Source: DAIDJD01 sp035485275 (GTDB lineage Bacteria > Oederibacteriota > JAJYGY01 > DAIDJD01). From it: a DNA stretch of 64,000 nucleotides. The translations under genes and the position numbers were made by a program. The DNA is taken from assembly GCA_035485275.1 (NCBI GenBank), contig DATHOE010000021.1:75791-139790 (forward strand), read 5' to 3'. The notes below the pieces were generated by a model. That model was not told the origin of the DNA. It saw only the letters and a list, made by a program, of their open reading frames with translations, and made no database searches. Below, piece after piece: positions 43,682 to 52,892 of this stretch; the first letter of the stretch is position 1; each line of letters starts with the position of its first letter.

Positions 43682-44918
43682 GCGGGGAAGCCTACGCGAC
43701 CAGCGCGGCGCCCTGGAAGCCCTGGCCCGCTGGCTGTCGGTGCGCGGGGGCTTCGAGCCCCTGCCGCAGGTCCTGCCGGGCACGGCCTCCCTGGCCCTGG
43801 GCCTCTTCGACGCCTGCCTGGCGCGCTTCGAGGGCGGGGACCTGAGGGTGCACGCCCTGCTGGCGGACGAGGGCGGCGACCTGGGTTTCGCGGTCCATCG
43901 CGCGGAGAGCTTCCGGGCCTCCCTGAAGGCCGCCGAGCCCCTGGTGCGGGGCCGCCTGAAGGTCTGCGTGTGGCTGATCGTGGCCGACGCGGCCCGCGCC
44001 GCGGAACTGCGGGGCGTTTTTTTGCGCTTCGAGGACGGGCATTTCCTGGCCAAGACCGTGGTGGGCCGCGGCATCCTGTGCGTCGGCAGCGGCGAAGGCG
44101 AATTCAGCGGCCGTACCCAGCCCAAGCCCTCGGCCAGGGAGCTGGCGGGCGTGCTGCTCGACGCGTCCGCGGACCCGGGCCCGGACGAGGCCGAGCGGGT
44201 GCGCGAGGCCCGGGAAAGCGCGGCCCTGAACCGGCACCGCGACGAGCGCAGCGCGGCCATGATGCTGAGGCCCGGGCCCTCGCCGGCCACCTGGTCCCTG
44301 ATGGCCGTCAATGTGGCCTGCTACGCCGCGCAGATGTTCGTGGCCGGGGGCCTGGTCGGCCAGGGGGTCAGCCCCGACGTCGCGGCCAGCACGGCCATGC
44401 TGAAGCTCGGGGCCAATGAGCCGGGCCTGACCCTGCAGTCCGGCGAATGGTGGCGGGTCCTGACCAGCGCCTTCCTGCACGGCGGCTGGTGGCACCTGGG
44501 CATGAACATGTACGCGCTCTTCCTCGTGGGCGCCGTGCTGGAGCGCCTGGTGGGCCCCTGGCGCTTCGTGGCCTTCTACCTTTTCGCCGCCGTGGTGGCG
44601 GGCCTGGCCAGCGCCCTGCTGGGGACCGCGGGGTCCAGCTCCGTGGGGGCTTCCGGCGCCATCATGGGCCTCATCGGCCTGCTGATGGCCCCGCGCTTCA
44701 AAAGGGACCCCCGTTTCCCTGAATTATTGGCCGGCCGGCTGTTCCAATGGCTGGTACGGCCCGTCATTTTCGTGTTCATGCTCGGCTTGGGCCTGCGACT
44801 CTTCGACGTGCCCCTGCTCCTGGACAACGCCGCCCATCTTGGGGGCTTGCTGGCAGGGTTCGCTTTGGGGTATCTTTGGCCCTCGTTTTTGGTGCGTCCC
44901 ACCCGCCGGCGGGCCTGA
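43674..44918 (+). CDS. Rhomboid-family intramembrane serine protease with extra N-terminal domain
   Basis: A 414-residue protein. Residues 1-190 form a soluble domain I cannot assign; from about 205 on there are six to seven membrane helices. The catalytic serine is in GASGAIMG (Ser327) and the histidine in NAAHLGGLLAG (His388), with the supporting FLHGGWWHLGMNMYAL loop. Rhomboids cut transmembrane substrates. GGAGG lies before the ATG at 43674, which is inside the end of clpS, so a degradation adaptor and a membrane protease are made together. Confidence 0.9.
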   Translation: MIERGSLRDQRGALEALARWLSVRGGFEPLPQVLPGTASLALGLFDACLARFEGGDLRVHALLADEGGDLGFAVHRAESFRASLKAAEPLVRGRLKVCVWLIVADAARAAELRGVFLRFEDGHFLAKTVVGRGILCVGSGEGEFSGRTQPKPSARELAGVLLDASADPGPDEAERVREARESAALNRHRDERSAAMMLRPGPSPATWSLMAVNVACYAAQMFVAGGLVGQGVSPDVAASTAMLKLGANEPGLTLQSGEWWRVLTSAFLHGGWWHLGMNMYALFLVGAVLERLVGPWRFVAFYLFAAVVAGLASALLGTAGSSSVGASGAIMGLIGLLMAPRFKRDPRFPELLAGRLFQWLVRPVIFVFMLGLGLRLFDVPLLLDNAAHLGGLLAGFALGYLWPSFLVRPTRRRA

Positions 44919-44959
44919 AATCCCGCCCCAGCGCCCCTTAACAAACAGCAAAGGAAGTC

Positions 44960-46813
44960 ATGGCCGTCGCCCAGCGCAAAGACCTTCATAATTTCGCCAT
45001 CATCGCCCACGTCGATCATGGCAAGACCACGCTTGTGGACGCCATCCTGAAGCAGACAGGCGTCTTCCGCACCAACGAGCACGTCATCGAGCGGATGATG
45101 GACTCCAACGACCTGGAAAAGGAGCGCGGGATCACCATCTTCTCGAAGAACGCCTCCTACCAGTACAAGGGCGCCAAGTTCAACATCGTCGACACCCCCG
45201 GCCACGCGGATTTCGGCGGCGAGGTGGAGCGCATCCTGAAGATGGTGGACGGCGTGCTGCTGCTGGTCGACGCGGCGGAAGGCCCCCTGCCCCAGACGCG
45301 CTTCGTGCTGAAGAAGTCCCTGGCCCTGGGCCACAAGCCCATCGTGGTCATCAACAAGATCGACCGCCACGACGCCCGGCCCCATGAGGTCCACAGCATG
45401 GTCCTGGACCTCTTCATCAGCCTGGAAGCCACCGACGAGCAGGCCGAGTTCCCCTACCTCTTCGCCTGCAGCCGCGCCGGCACCTGCCGCCTGCAGATGG
45501 AGGACCTCGACTCCGACCTGCGCCCCCTGCTGGACATGATCGCCGCGAAGGTGCCCGGCCCCGTCGTGGACCAGGAGGCGCCCTTCCAGATGCTGGTGAG
45601 CAACATCCTGTACAACGAGTTCGTCGGCCGCATCGCGGTCGGCCGCGTCGCGCGGGGCAGGGTCGACAAGACCACGCCCCTGGTGCTGATGAAGGAGAAC
45701 AAGAACATCAACGGCCGCACCACCAAGCTGCTGGCCTTCGAGGGCATGAAGCAGGTCGAGGTCGACGGCGCCTCCGCCGGCGACATCGTGGGCCTGGCGG
45801 GCTTCGAGGACGTCTTCATCGGCGACACCCTCTGCGCCGCGGACAGCCTGGAGGCGCTGGAGCGCATCCACGTCGACGAGCCCACCCTGAGCATGACCTT
45901 CGGCGTCAACACCAGCCCCTTCGGCGGGCAGGAGGGCAAGTTCGTCACGGCCCGCCACCTCAAGAACCGCCTGGAGCGCGAGCTGCTCAGCAACCTGGCC
46001 CTGCGCGTGGACACGGGCGAGGGCGAAGGCAGCTTCGTGGTCAGCGGGCGCGGCGAACTGCACCTGGGCATCCTGATCGAGACCATGCGCCGGGAGGGCT
46101 TCGAGCTGGAGGTCGGCAAGCCCCGGGTCATCATGCACCGCGACGAGAACGGCAAGCTGAAGGAGCCCTACGAGCGCCTGATCATCGACATGCCCTCCAC
46201 CGTGATGGGCGGCGTGCTGGAGCGCCTGGGCTCGCGCAAGGCCGAGATGCTCAACATGACGCCCTTCGGCGACAACCAGGTGCGCGTGGAGTTCAGCATC
46301 CCCAGCCGCTGCCTGCTTGGCTTCCGGACGGACTTCATGACGCAGACCCGCGGCGAGGGCGCCCTGCACCACGTCTTCGACCGCTACGACGACTTCAAGG
46401 GCGACGTCGAAACCCGCCACGTCGGCGTGATGTGGGCCACCGACCCCGGCGAGAGCAACGCCTACGGCATGTTCAGCGCCCAGGAGCGCGGCGTGATGTT
46501 CATCGAGCCCGGCGAGAAGATCTACGCCGGCATGATCGTGGGCGAGCACGCCCGCGAAAACGACCTCGGCGTCAACATCTGCCGCGCCAAGCAGCTGACG
46601 AACATGCGCGCCTCGGGCACGGACGACGCCCTGACCCTGACGCCCTCGCGCAAGCTGAGCCTGGAGCAGTGCCTGGAATACATCGCCGACGACGAGCTGG
46701 TCGAGGTCACCCCCAAGACCATCCGCTTGCGCAAGAAGATCCTCGACCCCAACGAGCGCAAGAAGGCCGAGAAGAGCCGCGGCGACAAGGCCAAGGCCCA
46801 GGCGGGGAAGTAG
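44960..46813 (+). CDS. typA: Ribosome-associated GTPase TypA/BipA
   Basis: Translational GTPase related to EF-G that helps ribosome assembly and stress adaptation, especially in the cold. The 617-residue length is standard. Visible motifs are G1 AHVDHGKTTLVDA, G2 ERGITI, G3 DTPGHADFGGEVER, G4 NKIDR and the C-terminal GEKIYAGMIVGEHARENDL block special to TypA. GGAAG precedes the ATG. It follows the rhomboid gene by 41 bases and is followed by the CBS-GGDEF gene. Confidence 0.97.
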   Translation: MAVAQRKDLHNFAIIAHVDHGKTTLVDAILKQTGVFRTNEHVIERMMDSNDLEKERGITIFSKNASYQYKGAKFNIVDTPGHADFGGEVERILKMVDGVLLLVDAAEGPLPQTRFVLKKSLALGHKPIVVINKIDRHDARPHEVHSMVLDLFISLEATDEQAEFPYLFACSRAGTCRLQMEDLDSDLRPLLDMIAAKVPGPVVDQEAPFQMLVSNILYNEFVGRIAVGRVARGRVDKTTPLVLMKENKNINGRTTKLLAFEGMKQVEVDGASAGDIVGLAGFEDVFIGDTLCAADSLEALERIHVDEPTLSMTFGVNTSPFGGQEGKFVTARHLKNRLERELLSNLALRVDTGEGEGSFVVSGRGELHLGILIETMRREGFELEVGKPRVIMHRDENGKLKEPYERLIIDMPSTVMGGVLERLGSRKAEMLNMTPFGDNQVRVEFSIPSRCLLGFRTDFMTQTRGEGALHHVFDRYDDFKGDVETRHVGVMWATDPGESNAYGMFSAQERGVMFIEPGEKIYAGMIVGEHARENDLGVNICRAKQLTNMRASGTDDALTLTPSRKLSLEQCLEYIADDELVEVTPKTIRLRKKILDPNERKKAEKSRGDKAKAQAGK

Positions 46814-46831
46814 GCTAAAGGGGCGGCGCGC

Positions 46832-47851
46832 GTGGACCTGGACGACATCGACGGGCCGCTGGCGGGGGAAGCCCAAGAGGGCGGGCTCCGGCCCGACGGA
46901 GGGGGCGACGGCTCGGACTGGAGCGCGGCGGCCTTCATGGCCACCCAGCCTCTGGCCGTGCCGGCCTCCGAGGCCGTCCTGAGGGTGTGCGAGCGCATGG
47001 CCAAGGCCCGCCTCGGCCAGGTGCTGGTGGTGCCGGATTCCTGGACGCCCGGCTCCGCCGCGGACCTGCCCCCCGAACCCCTGGGCATCTTCACCGAGCG
47101 CGACCTGATCCGGGCCTTTGTCCAGCACAAGGACTCGGTGATATCCATGCGGGTCGGCGATCTGATGACCGCCCCGGTGGTCACGATCGGGCCTCAAGAG
47201 GACATCCTGCACGCCGCCGATTTGATGACCCTGATGCGCATCCGGCGCCTGCCCGTGGTGCAGGGCGGGCGCACCCTGGGGCTCCTGACGCGCGGCCGGG
47301 TCATGGACGCCCAGAGCCGCCGCCTGGCCGACATGGCCCACCAGAACCAGGTCCTCAGGCGCAGCGTGGTGCACGACTCCCTGACCGGCCTGGCCAACCG
47401 CGTCTTGTTCGACCGGGTGCTGGCCAGTGAATTGGCCGGCATGGAACAGCGCCCCTTCGGCGTGTCCGTGCTGGAGCTGGACATCGACCACTTCAAGCGC
47501 GTCAACGACACCTACGGCCATCCCACCGGGGATCTCGTGCTTAGCCGTTTGGCCGGGGTCCTGCGGGAGACCCTGCGCCGCGCGGATTTGGCGGCCCGGG
47601 TGGGCGGCGAGGAATTCGCGGTGGTGCTGTCCCGCGGCGGGGACAAGCCCGAGGCCGTGGCCGAGAAACTGCGCGCCGCCGTGGAAAAGGCCGTTTTCGG
47701 CGAGGCGGACAAGCCCCTGAAGATCAGCATCAGCGTGGGCTGCGCCACGGCCAGGCCCAAGGAAGGCCCCGCGGAACTGTTCAAGCGCGCGGATGAGGCC
47801 TTGTACCAGGCCAAAAACACCGGGCGCAATAAAGTGGTGATGGCGGTTTAG
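46832..47851 (+). CDS. Diguanylate cyclase with two CBS domains
   Basis: A 339-residue cytoplasmic protein. A disordered acidic lead is followed by a CBS pair (about 33-168, with GIFTERDLIRAF and LMTAPVVTIGPQEDILHAADLM), which commonly binds adenine nucleotides. Then comes a GGDEF domain with DSLTGLANRVLFD, LELDIDHFKRVNDTYGHPTGD and the active site GGEEF (258-262). The inhibitory RRAD lies five residues before it. It should make c-di-GMP under control of energy state. GTG start at 46832. It shares a strand and probably a transcript with typA. Confidence 0.92.
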   Translation: MDLDDIDGPLAGEAQEGGLRPDGGGDGSDWSAAAFMATQPLAVPASEAVLRVCERMAKARLGQVLVVPDSWTPGSAADLPPEPLGIFTERDLIRAFVQHKDSVISMRVGDLMTAPVVTIGPQEDILHAADLMTLMRIRRLPVVQGGRTLGLLTRGRVMDAQSRRLADMAHQNQVLRRSVVHDSLTGLANRVLFDRVLASELAGMEQRPFGVSVLELDIDHFKRVNDTYGHPTGDLVLSRLAGVLRETLRRADLAARVGGEEFAVVLSRGGDKPEAVAEKLRAAVEKAVFGEADKPLKISISVGCATARPKEGPAELFKRADEALYQAKNTGRNKVVMAV

Positions 47852-47924
47852 TCTGATTGGGTTGGTATTTTTTTGACGAAATTTACCAAATCAAAGCGTT
47901 CCTAATTCATGGTCGGAGGACCCT

Positions 47925-48107
47925 ATGCCCGTTAAAACTCAGAAACCTGGAAATAGCCGGGGCTTGTTCGTCGCCAAGGCGAGGTTGAAGGCGGCTGCGG
48001 CCAAAAAGAAAAAAATGCGTATCGAAGGCTTGGTCTCTGCGATGCCTAAAAACCACCGTCCCCAGGAGGTCGGTTTCGGCCCGGCGCGGGGCAAAGAGGC
48101 CTGGTAG
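47925..48107 (+). CDS. Small basic hypothetical protein
   Basis: A 60-residue, strongly basic protein (LKAAAAKKKKMR in its centre), with GGAGG six bases before the ATG. There are no known motifs. The basic run could bind RNA or DNA. The 73-base upstream gap has an imperfect hairpin (TTGGTA/TACCAA around 47860-47888). It ends one base before the converging bioA gene. Confidence 0.5.
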   Translation: MPVKTQKPGNSRGLFVAKARLKAAAAKKKKMRIEGLVSAMPKNHRPQEVGFGPARGKEAW

Positions 48108-48108
48108 C

Positions 48109-49464
48109 CTAGCCCTGCGCCTCAGTCACGTCCTTGATGCTCGCCTCGACGACCTTCAGCAGAAAATCCAATTCCGTCAGTGAAATGCACAGGGGCGGCA
48201 TCAGCACGATGACGTCGCCCAGGGGCCTGAGGATCACGCCGTATTCCCGCGCGCGGCGGCAGACCTTCGCGCCGACGGCCTCCGCATAGGCGTAGGGCCT
48301 GCGCTTGGCCTTGTCGCGCATCAGTTCCAGGCCCGCCATGAAGCCGACCTGCCGTACCTCCCCCACATGGGGCCGCTCCAGCATCCGTTCCAGGCCCGCG
48401 GCCATAAGCCCGATTTTCGGCTGCAGGCGGCTCAGGGTCTTCTCGACCTTGAACAGCTTCAGGCTTTCCAAAGCCACGGCGCAGGCCAGGGGATTGCCCG
48501 TGTAGGTGTGGCCGTGGAAAAAGGTCTTTTGTTGGGCGTAGGGGAAGAGGAAGCCCTGGTAGACGCGCCGCGTGGCCAGGGTCGCGGCCAGGGGCAGCAC
48601 GCCGCCCGTGAGGCCCTTGGCCAGGGCCATCAGGTCCGGGCTCACGCCCTCCTGTTCGCAGGCGAAGAGGCTGCCCGTGCGCCCGAAGCCCGTGGCCACC
48701 TCGTCGGCGATGAGCAGCACGTCGTGGCGGTCGCAGAGCCGGCGCAGGCCCCTTAAAAAGCCCGGGGGCGCCTTGAGCATGCCGGCCGCGCCCTGCATCA
48801 GGGGCTCCACCACCAGGGCCGCAACCTGGCCGGATCTCTTCCGGAGCAGGGCCTCCAACTCGGCCAGGGCCCTGGCGCCTTCCTTGGGGTCTCCCGCGCC
48901 GTAGGGGCTGGCCACCTGGAGAGTCTTGAACAGCAGGGGCCGGTAGACACGGTGGAAGAGGCCGATGCCGCCCAGGCTGACCGAGCCGATCGTGTCCCCG
49001 TGGTAGGACTGGGACAGGGTGATGAAGGACTTCTTTTTGGCGCCGGCCCCGCCCTGGTTCTGCCAGTACTGGAAGGCGATCTTGAGCGCGATCTCCATGG
49101 CCGTTGAGCCGCTGTCCGAATAGAAGACCTTTTCCAGGCCCTTGGGCGCGGCCTGAACCAGGGCCGCGGCCAGCTCTATGCTGGGTTCGTTGGCCAGCCC
49201 AAGGAGGGTGGAATGGTCGAGCTTGTCCATCTGCCGGTTCAGGGCCGCCTTCAGCCGCGGGTGGCCGTGGCCGTGCACCGTGACCCAGAGGCTGGAGACG
49301 GCGTCCAGGTAGGGCAGGCCTTCGCTGTCGAACAGCGTGGCCCCCTCGCCCCGGCTGATGACCAGGGGCTCGGGATCGGCCAGCCAGTCGCGCATCTGGG
49401 TGAAGGGGTGCCAGACAAAGGCCTTGTCCTGGGCGATCAGTCGGCGGGTGCGGGCCGTGGGCAT
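48109..49464 (-). CDS. bioA: Adenosylmethionine-8-amino-7-oxononanoate aminotransferase
   Basis: PLP enzyme of biotin synthesis that uses SAM as amino donor to make diaminopelargonic acid. The 451 residues include the substrate-side HPFTQMRDWL, the class III SDSGSTAMEIALKIAFQYW, the Asp-bearing LLIADEVATGFGRTGSLFA and the PLP lysine in MALAKGLTGGVLPLAAT. HGHTYTGNPLACAVALESL is also typical. No other biotin gene is in the window and no BirA-type operator is visible ahead of it. Confidence 0.95.
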   Translation of the reverse strand: MPTARTRRLIAQDKAFVWHPFTQMRDWLADPEPLVISRGEGATLFDSEGLPYLDAVSSLWVTVHGHGHPRLKAALNRQMDKLDHSTLLGLANEPSIELAAALVQAAPKGLEKVFYSDSGSTAMEIALKIAFQYWQNQGGAGAKKKSFITLSQSYHGDTIGSVSLGGIGLFHRVYRPLLFKTLQVASPYGAGDPKEGARALAELEALLRKRSGQVAALVVEPLMQGAAGMLKAPPGFLRGLRRLCDRHDVLLIADEVATGFGRTGSLFACEQEGVSPDLMALAKGLTGGVLPLAATLATRRVYQGFLFPYAQQKTFFHGHTYTGNPLACAVALESLKLFKVEKTLSRLQPKIGLMAAGLERMLERPHVGEVRQVGFMAGLELMRDKAKRRPYAYAEAVGAKVCRRAREYGVILRPLGDVIVLMPPLCISLTELDFLLKVVEASIKDVTEAQG

Positions 49465-49600
49465 GGGCGATTCCGGAGGCTGTTAAGAAGGGGCCGGCTT
49501 TGGTACGCTGTTTGGCTCAGCCCTTAGACCTAAGTCCAAGGCCCCATCATAATCTCGGCGTGCTTCGCGGCACAAGCCGGCTTATCCTCCATCGGCGTCC

Positions 49601-50935
49601 ATGCTCAAACCGCTCTTCATCTACAACACGCTCGCCGACGGAAGTCTGCGCATCCTCAACCCCATGGTGGGCGAGGAGGTCTGGACGGTCCCGGGACGCA
49701 GCCAGCGGCCCTACGCCAACGACCTGCGGCGCCCCCCCGATCCCATAGACCCCGGGCTGGACCGCGACGCGGTGTGCCATTTCTGCCCCAAGAACAGCGA
49801 GCACACGCCCGCGGAGAAGAGCCGGGTGGTGCGCGAGGGCACCGGATTCAAGGTGCTTGAAAAGCAGACCGCCGAACAGGCCCTGGCCAAGCCGGCCCTG
49901 TTCAGGCGCGTGCCCAACCTGTTCGAGATCGTGCCCATGGAGTTCTGGAAGCGGAACTACGGCTTCAAGCTCTCGCCGCTCCAGAGGCAGTGGAAGGACG
50001 CCTACCTTTCCACGCCCAAGGGCCGCGCCCACGTGCTGGGCGTCATCGACGAAAAGCTGGAGCACCAGGACAAGAGCGCCGCCGAGATCGCCGCGACCCC
50101 CGAGGACGTCAAGTTCGAGCTCGCCGACGCCTTTTTCGGGGGCAGCCACGACCTGATCGTCAGCGGCGCGCATTTCCGCGAGGGCGCCACCAGCGTGGCC
50201 GACCTGCTGAGCTCCGGCAGCCTCAGCCGCGAGGAGCACTTCATCTACCTCAGCTTCACCCTCAACGCCGTCAGCGAAATCCACCGCGAAAACCCCTTCG
50301 TCAAGCACGTGGCCGTGTACCAGAACTGGCTGGCCCAGGCCGGCGCCAGCTTCGACCACCTGCACAAGCAGGTCCTGGGCGTGGACACCTGGGGCGCGGG
50401 CATACACCGCCGCCTCGAGGTCCTGCGGCGTTTCCCCCCTTTCTACAACCAGGTGCTCCTGGCCACGCTCAAGTCCCGCGGCCTGGTCCTGGCCGAGAAC
50501 GGCGTGGCCGTGGCCGTGGTCGAGCCCGGCCACATCTATCCCTGCCTGGCGGTCTACAGCAAGTCCGCGGCCTCGGACCCCTCGGGTTTGAGCGCCGAGG
50601 AGCTGACGGGCTTCAGCGACCTCCTGCGCGCGGTGCACGCCGCGGCCGGCTCGCGGGTGCCCTGCAACGAGGAATGGTACTTCCGGCCGCGCAGCGCCGA
50701 GCTGGCCATGCCCTTCCATGTGCTGGTCAAGTGGCGCGTGAACATCCCGGCAGGCTTCGAGGGCGGCAGCGAAATCCACATCAATCCGCTGTTCCCGGAA
50801 CAGGTGCGCGAGCGAGTGCTGCCGGGCCTGCGCGAGATCTCCGCCCGCGGCGAGCTGCCCGGCGCGGCCGTGGGGCCGGACTGCCCCTGCGAGGACGGGT
50901 GCCTGCGTTACGACAAGGCCCCGCCGCGCCGGTGA
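49601..50935 (+). CDS. GalT-like HIT-superfamily protein (DUF4921)
   Basis: A 444-residue protein related to galactose-1-phosphate uridylyltransferase. The HIT-type nucleotidyl-transfer motif is FDHLHKQVLG (HxHxQ). A CHFC pair near residue 60 and the C-terminal CPCEDGC could bind zinc. The family is widespread and its substrate is unknown, so sugar-nucleotide or dinucleotide chemistry is the limit of inference. It is divergent from bioA across 136 bases, where CATAAT (49548-49553) is a possible -10. Its stop overlaps the next gene by GTGA. Confidence 0.8.
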   Translation: MLKPLFIYNTLADGSLRILNPMVGEEVWTVPGRSQRPYANDLRRPPDPIDPGLDRDAVCHFCPKNSEHTPAEKSRVVREGTGFKVLEKQTAEQALAKPALFRRVPNLFEIVPMEFWKRNYGFKLSPLQRQWKDAYLSTPKGRAHVLGVIDEKLEHQDKSAAEIAATPEDVKFELADAFFGGSHDLIVSGAHFREGATSVADLLSSGSLSREEHFIYLSFTLNAVSEIHRENPFVKHVAVYQNWLAQAGASFDHLHKQVLGVDTWGAGIHRRLEVLRRFPPFYNQVLLATLKSRGLVLAENGVAVAVVEPGHIYPCLAVYSKSAASDPSGLSAEELTGFSDLLRAVHAAAGSRVPCNEEWYFRPRSAELAMPFHVLVKWRVNIPAGFEGGSEIHINPLFPEQVRERVLPGLREISARGELPGAAVGPDCPCEDGCLRYDKAPPRR

Positions 50936-51651
50936 GCCGACTTTCCGCGCCCCTCAACGAGCGACTGGGTCTGTTCCTGGCCGCGGCCCTGCTGGGCTTG
51001 AGCCCCCTGCCCCTGGGCTGGATGCTGCTGGCCCAGGGCCGCGCGGCCTCAGAGGCCAGGGTCGACGCCATCGAAGTGCGGCCGCTGGAGCCGCCGCCCA
51101 AGATCAACCTGGGCCCCCACCTGCCCAAGGGCTGCGTCCTTCTCCTGAAGCGGCCCAAGGCCGGCCCCTGGAGCGTCCTGGTGGAACAAGGGCAAGCCGG
51201 GGAACGTCTGGTGAAGGTGGTCAAGGCGCTCAAGCCCGGGACCGCGGCCTGGGTGATCCGCGGCAGCGCGCCGCCCCTGGACATAGGCTGGCCCGCGCTG
51301 GGCGTGGCGCGCCGGCGCCTCGAGCTCGAGACCACGGCCTACGACCCCGGCCCGGGGGACAATTCCCGCGCCTGGGTGGGCGTCACCCGCACCGGGTCCC
51401 GGGCCCGTTTCGGCATCGTGGCCGTGGATCCCAGCGTCATCCCCCTGGGGACCAGGGTCTACATCGAGGGCTACGGCCCGGGCCTGGCCGCCGACATCGG
51501 CGGCGCCATCAAGGGCCGGCGCATGGACCTCTGCTTCAACACCAGTTCCGAAGCCCGGGACTGGGGCCGGCGCCGCAGCCGCGTCTGGATCGTGGATCCC
51601 GCGCCCAAGGCGGACCGCGCGGCCCTGCGGCTGGCCCTGGCCGGGCTTTGA
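50932..51651 (+). CDS. 3D-domain (double-psi barrel) envelope protein
   Basis: A 239-residue protein with an N-terminal hydrophobic anchor (LFLAAALLGLSPLPLGWML) and a C-terminal 3D domain, named for three aspartates: LETTAYDPGPGD, GIVAVDPSVIPLGTRVYIEG, LAADIGGAIKGRRMDLCF. Such domains occur in MltA-type lytic transglycosylases and resuscitation factors, so peptidoglycan cleavage is likely. GTG start at 50932 inside the stop of the GalT-like gene. Confidence 0.85.
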   Translation: MSRLSAPLNERLGLFLAAALLGLSPLPLGWMLLAQGRAASEARVDAIEVRPLEPPPKINLGPHLPKGCVLLLKRPKAGPWSVLVEQGQAGERLVKVVKALKPGTAAWVIRGSAPPLDIGWPALGVARRRLELETTAYDPGPGDNSRAWVGVTRTGSRARFGIVAVDPSVIPLGTRVYIEGYGPGLAADIGGAIKGRRMDLCFNTSSEARDWGRRRSRVWIVDPAPKADRAALRLALAGL

Positions 51652-51675
51652 AGCCCCCCAGGCCTGTGTTATAAA
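51648..51675 (+). promoter_or_regulatory. Possible promoter for the envelope-protein group at 51733
   Basis: TTGAAG (51648-51653) and TATAAA (51670-51675) are 16 bases apart (4 of 6 and 5 of 6 matches), overlapping the end of the preceding gene. Confidence 0.45.
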
Positions 51676-51732
51676 TGGGGGCAGGAGTTTAGCCGGTTGG
51701 GGCCGGATCCGAGGCCCCTTGAGAGGACGCCC

Positions 51733-52053
51733 ATGTCGAAGAAAAACAGGGACGAGCACGACAAAACGGCCGCCGCCCCGGTCCCGGCCCCGCGCTGGGC
51801 CGATTATTTCTGGGCCAATTGCATTTTTTTCGCGTTTTTGGCGGTCCTGCTCCTGGTGGTGCGCCTGAGCTGCATGGCGCCCGAGGACGCCCAGACCCCG
51901 GCCATACAGTACGTCCTCGACACGACCCTTGAATTCCTGTTCTTCCTGTTCGCGGGAGGCTTCCTGCTGGTGACCCTGTTCGACGCGGCCTACGAATTTT
52001 TCGCGGGCAAGGCCGAAGCGCCCGCCTCCGCCGAAGAAACGCCGAAGGCATGA
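51733..52053 (+). CDS. Small two-helix membrane protein
   Basis: A 106-residue protein with charged lead (MSKKNRDEHDKTAAAP), two membrane helices (FWANCIFFAFLAVLLLVV and LEFLFFLFAGGFLLVTLF) and a short acidic tail. It has no known family. GAGAGGA precedes the ATG. It overlaps the coiled-coil gene by four bases (ATGA), so they are probably partners at the membrane. Confidence 0.6.
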   Translation: MSKKNRDEHDKTAAAPVPAPRWADYFWANCIFFAFLAVLLLVVRLSCMAPEDAQTPAIQYVLDTTLEFLFFLFAGGFLLVTLFDAAYEFFAGKAEAPASAEETPKA

Positions 52054-52880
52054 AGCCGGCACGGAAGGCTCCTTCGCTCTGGTTCGGCCCGGCCCTCCTG
52101 GCGGCCGGGCTTCTGCTTTCTGCGGGCCACCTGCGCGCCGACGCTGTCCCGACCGCTTCCGTTTCCGCGCCCGCGCCGGGGCGCAGCATCGCCCCCGCCG
52201 GGGATAGCGACAGCTCCCAGGCCTTGAGCCCCTCCGCGGCCGCGCCCGCCGCGGGCCAGGACTTCGCCGCCGACCTGGACGAGCAGGATTCCCGCCTGCG
52301 CGCGATGGACCGGCGCCTGCGCGAGCAGGACGGCCTCCTGCAGGACCAGGCCCAGCGCCTCAGCGGCGTCGCCGGGGCCCTGGACGACGCGTCGGTCGCC
52401 TTGTCCGCCGGCGCCCGGGCCCAGGAGCGGCTGGTCCGCGAGCTGGACGCGGTGAGCGACCGGGTGCAGCGCCTGGAGAGCAAATCCCTCAGCCTGGAGG
52501 AGGGCCAGGCCACGGCCGCGGTGTCCGCCTCCTCCTCCGACGCCCGGCAGCAGCAGCTGGCCCTGGACCTGGCCGCGCTCAAAAAGGAGCTCGCCAACAA
52601 CACCGAGGCCCTGGCCTCGGGGCTCAAGGAATTGAAGGCCACCCGCGAATCCCTGGCCAGGCTGGACAGCCTGGCGGAGCTGCTGGGAATGGTGAAGCGC
52701 GACGAGGAGAGCAACGACGAGGAGCTGGTCGAGATGAAGCAGACCCTCCAGAGCCTGGAGCCCTCGCCCTCCTCGCCCAACGCCGCCTGGTGGGACGCGG
52801 TGCTTTCGTGGAAGTATTTGCCGGCCGTGGCGACCGGCATCGGCGTCGTGGCCCTGGGCGTGGCGGCCTTCAATCACTGA
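52050..52880 (+). CDS. Exported coiled-coil protein with C-terminal membrane anchor
   Basis: A 276-residue protein with an N-terminal signal (LWFGPALLAAGLLLSAG), a Ser/Ala/Pro linker, a long heptad-rich coiled coil from about residue 75 to 235 (LDEQDSRLRAMDRRLREQDG, then RDEESNDEELVEMKQTLQSL), and a terminal helix (ATGIGVVALGVAAF). It would span part of the periplasm. The family is not recognised. It lies between a two-helix membrane protein and a LysM lipoprotein, suggesting an envelope structure. Confidence 0.65.
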   Translation: MKPARKAPSLWFGPALLAAGLLLSAGHLRADAVPTASVSAPAPGRSIAPAGDSDSSQALSPSAAAPAAGQDFAADLDEQDSRLRAMDRRLREQDGLLQDQAQRLSGVAGALDDASVALSAGARAQERLVRELDAVSDRVQRLESKSLSLEEGQATAAVSASSSDARQQQLALDLAALKKELANNTEALASGLKELKATRESLARLDSLAELLGMVKRDEESNDEELVEMKQTLQSLEPSPSSPNAAWWDAVLSWKYLPAVATGIGVVALGVAAFNH

Positions 52881-52892
52881 GGCCGTGACGGC

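Noticed and set aside
44576..47521. 981-residue minus-strand open frame
   Set aside because: It is antisense to the rhomboid gene, typA and the CBS-GGDEF gene, has biased composition and no domain, while the plus-strand proteins carry full family signatures.
47852..47924. Terminator after the CBS-GGDEF gene
   Set aside because: The TTGGTA/TACCAA hairpin has mismatches in the middle and its T run lies in the loop, so it is not a convincing terminator.
49465..49600. BirA operator in front of bioA
   Set aside because: No TTGTTAACC-type dyad; only a 5-bp CTTAG/CTAAG dyad is seen, too weak.
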